Source: Natronogracilivirga saccharolytica
GTDB lineage: Bacteria; Bacteroidota; Rhodothermia; Balneolales; Natronogracilivirgulaceae
Assembly: GCF_017921895.1 (NCBI RefSeq)
Contig: NZ_JAFIDN010000003.1
Location: forward strand, 124,001-188,000
Direction of reading: 5' to 3'
Length of the DNA: 64,000 bases
A program made the translations under genes and the position numbers. The notes under the pieces were generated by a model that did no database searches, was not told the DNA's origin, and was given only the letters and a program-made list of their open reading frames with translations. Shown piece by piece: positions 48,456 to 56,628 of this stretch. Every line of letters starts with the position of its first letter. Position 1 is the stretch's first letter.

Positions 48456-48547
48456 GTCAATCGTACCTATGTGGAATTAAGACTATACACAATTACAGGT
48501 GTTTGGGCAAGTTTATCCTCTCAATCGTACCTATGTGGAATTAAGAC
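48456..48547 (+). CRISPR. Mini CRISPR-type array: two repeats, one spacer, no cas genes
   Basis: Repeat A at 48456-48483 and repeat B at 48520-48547 are identical over 27 bases (TCAATCGTACCTATGTGG plus AATTAAGAC) and differ only at their 5' base. The period is 64 and the unique spacer is 33-36 bases (TATACACAATTACAGGTGTT and on). These dimensions and the sequence type fit a CRISPR array reduced to one spacer. No cas gene is in the window. Confidence 0.65.
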
Positions 48548-49364
48548 CGCCGGAAGCACATCGGTATGTTAACTTCCCCTATGATGCGTTGGAAGAAGCT
48601 CTGGCCAATGCGGTTTATCACAAAAGCTACGAAGAACCCAAACCGATCGAGGTTCAGATCTGGCCGCATCAAATTGAAATCCTGAGCTTTCCCGGTCCGG
48701 TGCCGCCGGTAGATGCGCAAATTCTGGCTGAAAACCGGCGAATTGTGGCACGTGACTACCGCAACCGCCGGGTGGGAGATTTTCTGAAATAGCTCCACCT
48801 GACCGAAGGACGGGGCACGGGCATCCCCACCATGCGAAAAGCCATGCTGAACAACGGCTCGCCCGAACCGGTGCTGGAAACCGATGAGCAGTGTACGTAT
48901 TTCCTTACTATTCTCCCTGTTCATCCTGAATGGTTGGATGAAGCATCAGGGAGTGACCAAGCACCGACCAAGTACCGACCAAGTGGTGAACATGTAGTGA
49001 ACAAGCACCGACCAGGTAGCGACCAGGATTCTGAGGGTAAGCGGACAAGTACCGGGCAAGTGGTGAACAAGTACCGACTAAGTACCGACTAAGTGCCGAC
49101 CAGGTACCGACTAAGTATAGGTCATATGTCAAAGAAATAGAGACGCTTATATCAGTTATTAAAGGAGAAATGCAGTTTAGTGAAATAATGGAAACATTAC
49201 AGCTCAGACATAAACCTCACTTTAGGGACAATTACTTGCAGCCTACACTTAAATCAGGCTTCATAGAAATGACCATCCCCGATAAGCCTAAAAGCAGTAA
49301 GCAAAAGTACCGGCTCACGGAAAAAGGACGGGAACTGCGGGAACAGCTAAAAAAAGAATTATGA
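48548..49364 (+). pseudogene. Broken ATP-binding (AlbA_2/HATPase_c_4-type) regulator gene upstream of hsdR
   Basis: Starts directly at the end of CRISPR-type repeat B. The frame reads PPEAHRYVNFPYDALEEALA and NAVYHKSYEEPKPIEVQIWP, the ATPase-like C-terminal domain of AlbA_2-family proteins often found inside type I restriction operons. The N-terminal DNA-binding half is absent. An amber TAG at 48790, where a sense codon is expected (FLK-stop-LHLTEGRGTG), interrupts the domain. A linker of short repeats (KYRPS/KYRLS, about 48954-49118) contains a TAA and a frame change. A C-terminal winged-helix-like segment (RHKPHFRDNYLQPTLKSGFI, 49120-49364) follows. Its last codons overlap the hsdR start by four bases, a trace of former coupling. 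Confidence 0.75.
48954..49118. repeat. Tandem repeats in the linker of the broken ATPase gene
   Basis: Units of 12-15 bases built on AAGTACCGACCAAGT or AAGCACCGACCAGG recur about ten times. They encode K-Y/H-R-P-S/G type repeats. Copy-number or length change within this array explains the frame change seen near 49090. Confidence 0.7.
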
Positions 49365-52300
49365 CTACCGTCGGCCAAAAGGAAAAAATAACGCAGCAAA
49401 AAGTTACCGGCTTTTTTCAACAGGCTCTGGGTTATCGGTATCTTGGGCATTGGAAGGAACGATCTGGCAATGCCAATGTAGAAGAAGCTGTGCTCCGGCA
49501 ATGGCTGCATGCTCAGGGACATGATGAAAAGATCATCACAAAAGTTCTGCGGGAGATAGATCAGGCCAAAACCATTTCAGGAACGAAGACTCTGTATGAC
49601 GCAAACCGACGCTTTTACAGCCTCCTGCGCTACGGAGTAAAGGTAAAGCCGGATATCAGCGAACAAACGGTAACCGTCTGGTTGATCGACTGGCAAACAC
49701 CCGGCAATAACGACTTTGCCATTGCTGAAGAGGTAACCGTTGAAGGGCAACATGCCAAACGCCCGGATGTGGTGCTGTATGTAAACGGTATTGCTTTGGG
49801 AATACTTGAGCTCAAACGTTCAAAGGTATCGGTAACCGAGGGCATCCAGCAAAATCTCGGAAGCCAGAAAAAGGAATTTATTGAATCATTCTACAGTACC
49901 GTCCAGTATGTCATGGCCGGCAACGAAACCGAAGGACTGCGATATGGGGTTATCGAAACGCCGCAAAAATACTGGCTTCGGTGGAAAGAATCAGAAGCCC
50001 TGCCGGAAGCAGGTGATAATCCGCTGCTTCGTGAGTTACGTCAAATCTGCTCCAAAGACCGGTTTTTGGAACTGATCCATGATTTCATCGTCTTCGACTC
50101 CGGGGTTAAAAAAGCTTGCCGGCATAATCAGTACTTTGGGGTAAAAGCTGCCCAGGAACATGTCAGAAGCAGAGAAAACGGCATTATCTGGCATACACAG
50201 GGCAGCGGCAAGTCCCTCACCATGGTATGGCTGGCCAAATGGATTCGTGAATATGTGAAAGATGCCCGCGTCTTGATGATTACCGACCGCAAGGAGTTGG
50301 ATGAGCAGATTGAAAGCGTGTTCAAAGGCGTGGATGAAGACATCTACCGAACCCAAAGCGGTATGGATTTGGTCAATGCACTGAATGAGCATCAGGAATG
50401 GCTGATGTGCTCGCTCATACACAAGTTTGGATCCGGTGAAGATCTCTCCGAAAAGGATATAGATGCCTTTATTGAGGAAATTCAGAAGAATCTGCGGCAC
50501 GATTTCAAACCCAAGGGAAATATTTTCGTGTTTGTGGATGAATGCCATCGCACGCAATCGGGTAAGCTTCACCGGGCCATGAAGAAACTGCTTCCGGACG
50601 CGGTGTTCTTTGGCTTCACGGGTACACCCCTCCTGAAAAAGGATAAACAGACCAGTATTGAGGTATTCGGACCTTATATCCACACCTATAAATTCGATGA
50701 AGGAGTTAGTGATGGCGTAATTCTCGACCTCCGGTATGAAGCGCGGGATATCGATCAGAACCTGACTTCACAGGATAAAATCGACCAATGGTTTGATGCC
50801 AAAACCCGGGGACTTTCGGATTTGGGCAGAGCGCAAATCAAGAAGCGCTGGGGAACGCTGCAGAAAGTGCTCAGTTCGCAGGATCGCCTGAATAAAATCG
50901 TTTCGGATCTCCTCATGGATATGGAAACCCGGGATCGGTTGCGAAGCGGGATGGGCAATGCTATGCTGGTCACGGAGGATATTTATGCGGCCTGCCGGGT
51001 ATATGAAATGTTTCAAAAAACCGATTTAGCCGGTAAATGTGCGATTATTACTTCCTACAGTCCGCATCACAGCGATATCAAGGGGGAAGAAACCGGTGAG
51101 GGACAAACCGAAAATATCCGCAAGTATGAAATCTACCGGAAGATGCTGGCCGAATTCTTCGATGAGCCGGAAGATACGGCCATTAATAAAACCGATCAGT
51201 TTGAGAAGGAGGTAAAGCGGCGTTTCACCGAAGAACCCGGCAGGATGAAACTGTTAATTGTCGTGGATAAGCTGCTCACCGGCTTTGATGCTCCGCCCGC
51301 CACCTATCTGTATATTGATAAAAAAATGCGGGATCACGGGCTGTTTCAGGCCATCTGCCGGGTGAACCGTCTGCACTCTCCTGATAAAGAGTACGGTTAC
51401 ATCATCGACTATAAAGATTTATTTAAATCGTTGAAACAGTCGATTGAAGACTATACCGGTGAGGCACTGGATGGCTACGACAAAGAGGATGTAGAGGGAC
51501 TGCTTAAAGATCGCCTTAAAGATGCCCAAGAAAAGCTGGAACAAGTGCGGGAGTCCATTAAGGCATTGTGTGAGCCGGTAGAGCCCCCGTATGATACGGC
51601 AGCGTATGTCGCGTATTTTGTAGGCCCGAGTGACCGGCCGGATATTCAAAAAGACAATGAGCCGAAGCGGTTGGAGCTGTATAAGCTCACTTCTTCTTAT
51701 CTGAGGGCGTATGCCGAATTGGCCAATGAAATGGCCGATGCCGGGTATTCCGGGGAAGAAGCTAAAACCATCAAAGAAGAAGTAACCCACTATGAAAGTG
51801 TCCGGGAAGAAGTGAAGCTGGCCAGCGGCGATTATGTGGATATGAAAATGTACGAACCTGCCATGCGCCACCTTCTGGATACCTATATTCGTGCGGATGA
51901 GAGCGAAGTTATTTCCAGCTTCGACGATTTATCTTTGGTTGAGCTTGTTGTGGAACAGGGCGAAAAAGGGCTGGACAATCTTCCGGAAAACATCAAAAAT
52001 AACCCGGAGGCGATGGCTGAGACCATTGAAAACAACGTCCGCAAACTCATTATCGATGAGATGCCGGTTAATCCTAAATACTACGAAAACATGTCGCAGC
52101 TGCTTGATGAGTTAATTGAGCAGCGCAGGCGGGAGGCCATTGAATACCGGGAATATCTGAAAAAAATTGTGGAATTAACCAAAAAGGTAAGCAAGCCGGA
52201 ATCCGGTGGAACGTACCCGCCAGAGCTAAAAACACCGGCGCTTCGGGCTTTGTATGATAACCTCGATGAGATCCAAAACGATGATGGAAGAAAAGCTGCT

Positions 52301-52510
52301 GAACCCCCTGTGGGTTATGGAGACAAGGAAGATTTAAAAGTCCGGACCGCCCTGCAATTAGATCAGGCAATTAAAAACGTTAAAAAAGCGGGATGGCGAG
52401 GCAATCACTTTAAAGAACGTGAAATCAAGATAGCCATTCGTTCGGTAGTAAAAGACAACGAGGCAGTTGAAAAGCTTTTTGATCTTGTAAAAAATCACCA
52501 TGAATACTGA
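49361..52510 (+). CDS. hsdR: Type I restriction endonuclease subunit R
   Basis: Motor and nuclease subunit that translocates and cuts unmodified DNA, 1049 residues, complete. The PD-(D/E)xK nuclease site has RPDVVLYVNGIALGILELKR near residues 130-150. Helicase motifs are Walker A GIIWHTQGSGKSLTM, Walker B VFVDECHRTQSGKL, motif III FGFTGTPLL and motif VI QAICRVNRLHSPD. The last 350 residues are helical, the subunit-contact region. Function needs HsdM and HsdS, and neither is encoded in this window. ATG 49361 overlaps the broken ATPase gene by four bases, and the M48-type gene overlaps its end by 11. Confidence 0.95.
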   Translation: MTTVGQKEKITQQKVTGFFQQALGYRYLGHWKERSGNANVEEAVLRQWLHAQGHDEKIITKVLREIDQAKTISGTKTLYDANRRFYSLLRYGVKVKPDISEQTVTVWLIDWQTPGNNDFAIAEEVTVEGQHAKRPDVVLYVNGIALGILELKRSKVSVTEGIQQNLGSQKKEFIESFYSTVQYVMAGNETEGLRYGVIETPQKYWLRWKESEALPEAGDNPLLRELRQICSKDRFLELIHDFIVFDSGVKKACRHNQYFGVKAAQEHVRSRENGIIWHTQGSGKSLTMVWLAKWIREYVKDARVLMITDRKELDEQIESVFKGVDEDIYRTQSGMDLVNALNEHQEWLMCSLIHKFGSGEDLSEKDIDAFIEEIQKNLRHDFKPKGNIFVFVDECHRTQSGKLHRAMKKLLPDAVFFGFTGTPLLKKDKQTSIEVFGPYIHTYKFDEGVSDGVILDLRYEARDIDQNLTSQDKIDQWFDAKTRGLSDLGRAQIKKRWGTLQKVLSSQDRLNKIVSDLLMDMETRDRLRSGMGNAMLVTEDIYAACRVYEMFQKTDLAGKCAIITSYSPHHSDIKGEETGEGQTENIRKYEIYRKMLAEFFDEPEDTAINKTDQFEKEVKRRFTEEPGRMKLLIVVDKLLTGFDAPPATYLYIDKKMRDHGLFQAICRVNRLHSPDKEYGYIIDYKDLFKSLKQSIEDYTGEALDGYDKEDVEGLLKDRLKDAQEKLEQVRESIKALCEPVEPPYDTAAYVAYFVGPSDRPDIQKDNEPKRLELYKLTSSYLRAYAELANEMADAGYSGEEAKTIKEEVTHYESVREEVKLASGDYVDMKMYEPAMRHLLDTYIRADESEVISSFDDLSLVELVVEQGEKGLDNLPENIKNNPEAMAETIENNVRKLIIDEMPVNPKYYENMSQLLDELIEQRRREAIEYREYLKKIVELTKKVSKPESGGTYPPELKTPALRALYDNLDEIQNDDGRKAAEPPVGYGDKEDLKVRTALQLDQAIKNVKKAGWRGNHFKEREIKIAIRSVVKDNEAVEKLFDLVKNHHEY

Positions 52511-53228
52511 GCAGCTTAGCATTAGGGTTCGTGATATTGATGTAGAAGTGATCAGAAAAGACATCAAAAACCTCCACATCGGAGTTTACCCCCCGGATGG
52601 CAAAGTGCGGGCTGCTTCCCCGAGACATCTGGATTATGAAGCCATTCGACTTGCGGTCGTTTCAAGGTTGCCCTGGATTCGCAAGCAGCAAAAAGCGTTT
52701 GCGCAACAGGAGCGCCAATCCCGCCGCGATATGGTAACCGGAGAAACGCACTTCTATCTGGGCAGCAAATTCAGATTGGATGTTGTTGAAGAAAACGGGA
52801 GAAATAAGATCAAGCTGATTAACAATGACAAACTTCAGATGAAGATCCGTCCGGGTACCGGTATTGAAAAGCGGAGAGCATTGCTTCAAAATTGGTATCG
52901 CAACCGCCTCAAAGAACAAATCCCCGATTTAAAGAAAAAGTGGGAAAAGCAGCTTGAAGTTGAGGCTTCTGAAGTCAGGATACGAGCTATGAAAACCAGG
53001 TGGGGTTCCTGCAACACCGAAGCCCGGCGGATTTGGCTGAATCTGGAGTTGATCAAAAAGCCGGTCGACTGTATTGAATATATACTGGTTCACGAAATGA
53101 TCCATTTCTTTGAACGCCACCACACTGATCGCTTTCGTAAGCTTATGGATCATTATATACCGGATTGGCGAACACGCAGGGATCGGTTAAATCAGGCACC
53201 TTTGGCTCATGAGGACTGGAAGTATTGA
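52500..53228 (+). CDS. M48/YgjP-type (DUF45) zinc metallopeptidase of the restriction operon
   Basis: 242 residues. The zinc motif is HEMIHFFERHHTDRF near residue 198, preceded by the family segment MKTRWGSCNTEARRIWLNLE with the WGSC signature, and followed by HYIPDWRTRRDRLN. This SprT/WLM-like family often follows hsdR in type I restriction operons, but its task there is not known; processing of a restriction subunit or a repair role has been suggested. The 11-base overlap with hsdR shows co-translation. Confidence 0.88.
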   Translation: MNTEQLSIRVRDIDVEVIRKDIKNLHIGVYPPDGKVRAASPRHLDYEAIRLAVVSRLPWIRKQQKAFAQQERQSRRDMVTGETHFYLGSKFRLDVVEENGRNKIKLINNDKLQMKIRPGTGIEKRRALLQNWYRNRLKEQIPDLKKKWEKQLEVEASEVRIRAMKTRWGSCNTEARRIWLNLELIKKPVDCIEYILVHEMIHFFERHHTDRFRKLMDHYIPDWRTRRDRLNQAPLAHEDWKY

Positions 53229-53598
53229 AGATTCTTTTTTTTATAAAAAGGGGTACGTCCTCTTTCAGACACTGTGCATTTTTTTCGGTATCTAAAAGTC
53301 AATACTTATAGCATAATAGACCTACAAGTTCAAATGGCATGATGGAACAACAAGAGAAACAGCAGTTTGCAGAGAAGTTTATTGAAGTATATCTTGTTCA
53401 CGGATTTGGCTTGCACAGAAGTTTACACGCTTGCGTCGTGAGGTGTTTAGTGTAGATAATATAATGGCGCTTATCGGTGCAGAGGCCGGAGCACTATAAC
53501 AATGCACTAGTGTGGATACAAACGAGCAACAGCAATATTTGCGCTGCAAATCACAATCGTTCAAAGCTCAATAAGCTATCCTGAAAACCACCCAGCAC
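53229..53598. other. Right end of the accessory island
   Basis: 370 bases between the metallopeptidase and the convergent M14 gene. AT-rich, with a short remnant frame at 53342-53455 and no other gene. Insertion boundaries could not be recognised by eye. Confidence 0.45.
53342..53455 (+). pseudogene. Short remnant of a conserved hypothetical gene
   Basis: ATG 53342 opens 37 codons (EQQEKQQFAEKFIEVYLVHG and on) ending in TAG. The reading frame changes character after HGFG, and the next stretch reads better in another frame (KFTRLRREVFSVDNIMALIG), so two unrelated fragments may be joined here. Function unknown; probably not expressed. Confidence 0.3.
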
Positions 53599-56208
53599 TC
53601 ACTCCGTACTCGCCGCGCTGATGGTGTTTCCGAAGAACAGCGCATTGGCGAAAAGCTTGTTGGTCCCCAGCCAGAATGCCCTGAAGTTCGGATTGTCGGG
53701 CATGAGTATCACGCGTCCGGATCCATGTGAACCGACCACCAAGCCGGCGATCCCTTCGAGCAGTTCATGATTTTTATCGGATACGTACCCGCTGAGCTGA
53801 GGCGCTGATGAAACATACCGTACCGGACTGGCATACGGGTTTTCGGTTGGCTCTATCATGATGCGGTTGTCCCGGAACACCGGCAGTTTTTCCCGGGTGT
53901 ATCCGTACAGCAGCGGATGCGTGAGATCGACCCTGGTCTCAAAAATGGTGCCGCCGATTACTTCGGATCCCCGGTCGGCCGTTTCGTCGGTATATTTCGG
54001 GAAGTCACCTTTTTCGGCACTGCGCCTGTGGGTTTCCCGGAATGAAACATCGACAAGCTCGTTTTCGACCGGCCACCGAACGCCGCTGCCAATCGCGGTG
54101 AGCGTCCCGCCGTCCCGCACCCATTCTTTGAGGTCCGCAACCTCATCGTCGCTCAGGTCGTCATAATTGCCGCTGACCATCACGATGTTGTTGTAGCGGT
54201 CCAGATCGGCGCCGGACAGGTTGTTTTTATCCACCAGGGTGTGGTTCATCCGGTAGCGCTGATCCAGCAGATGCCACACCTGACCGGATTCGTACATGCT
54301 GGTCCCGCGTCCCGCAATGATCATGGTCGACGGCTTTTCGACGGAATTGAAACTGCCGCTGCCCAGATCAATGCCTTCCGGAGTCAGTCCGGTCTCAACG
54401 GTATGCACCTCAATGCCATCCTCCCGGGCGATGGTTTCCATGATCTCGTGGATCTCTTCCGGACTTGCTTCGTCCTGGATGCCCGAATTGACCATCATCG
54501 TACCGTAATCGAAATCGACGCTGCCGCTTTCGGTTTCCGCGGTGAATGTCCGCGAGGCCGTTTTAATCCGCACACCTGCATCCAGCAGTCGAAAAGCGGC
54601 TCTGGGCGCATAAAATTCGTGCCATTCGAACAGATAGGCATACGGCTCTTTTTCCCCGTGCAGGCGGCCCTCGGGGAACGGCGGCTCACCGACCCTGTCC
54701 CCCAGAAAATCCTCGTCAAAGTCCCTGCTGAAACGTCCGCCTTCCCGGAGTTCGGCATAGTCCAGGTTGAAGGTGTGCGGCAGTGTCCAGGTGGACACAT
54801 CGTAGAACAGGCTGTCGGTAAATTCGTGATGCTCCATGAACAGTCCCTTCAGGTAGGTGTATTGCGGCTGTTCCGTGGGCACGATGTAGGCCCAGGACGG
54901 ATCATAGGTCACCCCGCCGCGCTCAATCTCTTCGGCAAGCTCATAGACATCGATGTTGTGATGATCGAGGATATCGAGCAGGTGATAGGTCCTGCCCTGA
55001 TCTTTTTCATTGCCGAAGACATACGCTTTGATGTCATCATCCCGCGCGTTCTCCATCGCATCGAGGTAAAAGTCGCGCATATGCTCCAGAAACTCCGTGC
55101 GCATCTCGTGGGTGCCTTCCATGGTGGACAATGACGTGGCAAACTGGTTGCGAATGGCGAACGGGAAGCTCACCTTGCCGTGCCGGCTGTCATGCAGGTG
55201 TCCCCGGGCGCTGGCCTGTTCGAACAAAATTCCGATGGTTCCCTGCAGGTCGGGATAGGTGGATCCCTTGCCGATGTAGTAATCATCGAAGCCTTCGCGG
55301 GTCCAGTAAAGCTGGTTGAACTCGTCCAGGAAGGCGGCATGATATTCGGCCAGGTCCGCGGTCAGTTCGATGGTGCGGTCGGGGATCAGCGGGTTGTCGC
55401 GCGATGGCACTCCGGGCTGGAAAAAGTAGGTGGCCTGCGTGCCCATTTCGTGATGATCGGTGAGCACGTTGGGTTTCCATTTCTGATACATGTCGATGCG
55501 GCCGCGGCTTTCGGGATGCACCACGGGCATCCAGTCCCGGTTGAGGTCGAACCAGTAGTGGTTGGTCCGCGAGCCGGGCCACACTTCGTTGTGCTCGCGA
55601 TGGTCGGAATTGCCGTCCATGACCGCGCTTCTGTGCGAATTCACCCAGCTTGAAAACCGGTTCAGGCCGTCCGGGTTGTAGACCGGATCGATCAGGATCA
55701 CGCTTTCATCCAGCAGCAGGTCGATTTTTTCCCCTTCGGCGGCCGCGAGGTAATAGACCAGGAGCATCGATACGCTGGCGCCGCTCGGCTCGTTCCCGTG
55801 GACGGAATAGCCCAGCCAGGTGACGACCGGCATGTCGTCGATATTCACGCCCTCCGATTGTCCGGGATCACTCAGCCTGAGGTGGTTTTCGCGGATTTCA
55901 TCGATATTGCCGAGATTTTCGGGCGATGTGGCCGTGAGCAGCAGCAGCGGCCGGTGCTGGTACGTCCTGGCGTACTCCTTGATTTCGAACCGGTCCGACG
56001 CCTCGGCAACCTTGTACATGTACTGCACGATGAGGGCGTGGTCGGGATGCTGTTCGCCGATTTCAAATCCGAGCACTTCGGAAGGTTTGGGGATGCCGGG
56101 GTTGTAGGAGACGTCATCCGGCAGGTAGTCCTCCAGTTCCTTGGCCCGTAGCGTAAACGAGCCGGCGAAGATGATCAGGGCCAGTACGGCAGCAGCTTTA
56201 TACTTCAT
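53599..56208 (-). CDS. Secreted M14 family zinc carboxypeptidase
   Basis: 869 residues with a signal peptide (YKAAAVLALIIFAGSFTLRA). The first zinc motif HxxE lies in YSVHGNEPSGASVSM, with DPVYNPDGLNRFSSWVNSHR, DLNRDWMPVVHPESRG and TDHHEMG following as in M14 peptidases. GILFEQASARG carries a candidate catalytic Glu. The C-terminal 450 residues hold beta-rich and Rossmann-like parts (MIIAGRGTSMYESGQVWHLL, VMVSGNYDDLSDDEVADLKE). The large form is typical of secreted peptidases of Bacteroidota-like heterotrophs that degrade proteins outside the cell. No NYPNPFNP tail, so probably periplasmic or Sec-exported. Single gene. Confidence 0.92.
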   Translation of the reverse strand: MKYKAAAVLALIIFAGSFTLRAKELEDYLPDDVSYNPGIPKPSEVLGFEIGEQHPDHALIVQYMYKVAEASDRFEIKEYARTYQHRPLLLLTATSPENLGNIDEIRENHLRLSDPGQSEGVNIDDMPVVTWLGYSVHGNEPSGASVSMLLVYYLAAAEGEKIDLLLDESVILIDPVYNPDGLNRFSSWVNSHRSAVMDGNSDHREHNEVWPGSRTNHYWFDLNRDWMPVVHPESRGRIDMYQKWKPNVLTDHHEMGTQATYFFQPGVPSRDNPLIPDRTIELTADLAEYHAAFLDEFNQLYWTREGFDDYYIGKGSTYPDLQGTIGILFEQASARGHLHDSRHGKVSFPFAIRNQFATSLSTMEGTHEMRTEFLEHMRDFYLDAMENARDDDIKAYVFGNEKDQGRTYHLLDILDHHNIDVYELAEEIERGGVTYDPSWAYIVPTEQPQYTYLKGLFMEHHEFTDSLFYDVSTWTLPHTFNLDYAELREGGRFSRDFDEDFLGDRVGEPPFPEGRLHGEKEPYAYLFEWHEFYAPRAAFRLLDAGVRIKTASRTFTAETESGSVDFDYGTMMVNSGIQDEASPEEIHEIMETIAREDGIEVHTVETGLTPEGIDLGSGSFNSVEKPSTMIIAGRGTSMYESGQVWHLLDQRYRMNHTLVDKNNLSGADLDRYNNIVMVSGNYDDLSDDEVADLKEWVRDGGTLTAIGSGVRWPVENELVDVSFRETHRRSAEKGDFPKYTDETADRGSEVIGGTIFETRVDLTHPLLYGYTREKLPVFRDNRIMIEPTENPYASPVRYVSSAPQLSGYVSDKNHELLEGIAGLVVGSHGSGRVILMPDNPNFRAFWLGTNKLFANALFFGNTISAASTE

Positions 56209-56628
56209 ACGAATTGCGGTTCAGATTTTTGGGATGGTTACACCAACAAGGGAAAGGGAGTAATATCACAGATTGAGATGTAAAAATCCTCATGGATTTG
56301 AACCGCGAATTCGGGTGTCCGGTCAGCCATGCCGTGATCGCAGGCCCTTCAACAGGTTACAAATATTAAAAAGTTTAAAATTCATGCCCGGTTTTATTAT
56401 ACTATAAAGACAGCTGTGAAGTGGGATACAGGGTACGGCTGAGTTAGCAGCACTGCTTGAAAGAACTCGTTATAGAGCAGATTAAAGAGTATGTCCGCAA
56501 CGGACAGAAAAAATGTGCGCATTACAAAATTTTTTGCGCAGTGTGACAAGACGCGGCAATGATTGTGCGACGGGTGATATCAAAGAGGCATTCAGATATA
56601 ATGATCAAAGTAAGAGGGGGGCGAGCTT
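56209..56628. promoter_or_regulatory. Divergent intergenic region (M14 peptidase / surface protein)
   Basis: 420 bases between divergent genes, with AT-rich stretches around 56360-56400. Promoters for both must lie here, but no convincing hexamer pair was found. AAGAGGGGGG at 56608-56617 is a strong ribosome binding site for the 56629 gene. Confidence 0.4.
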
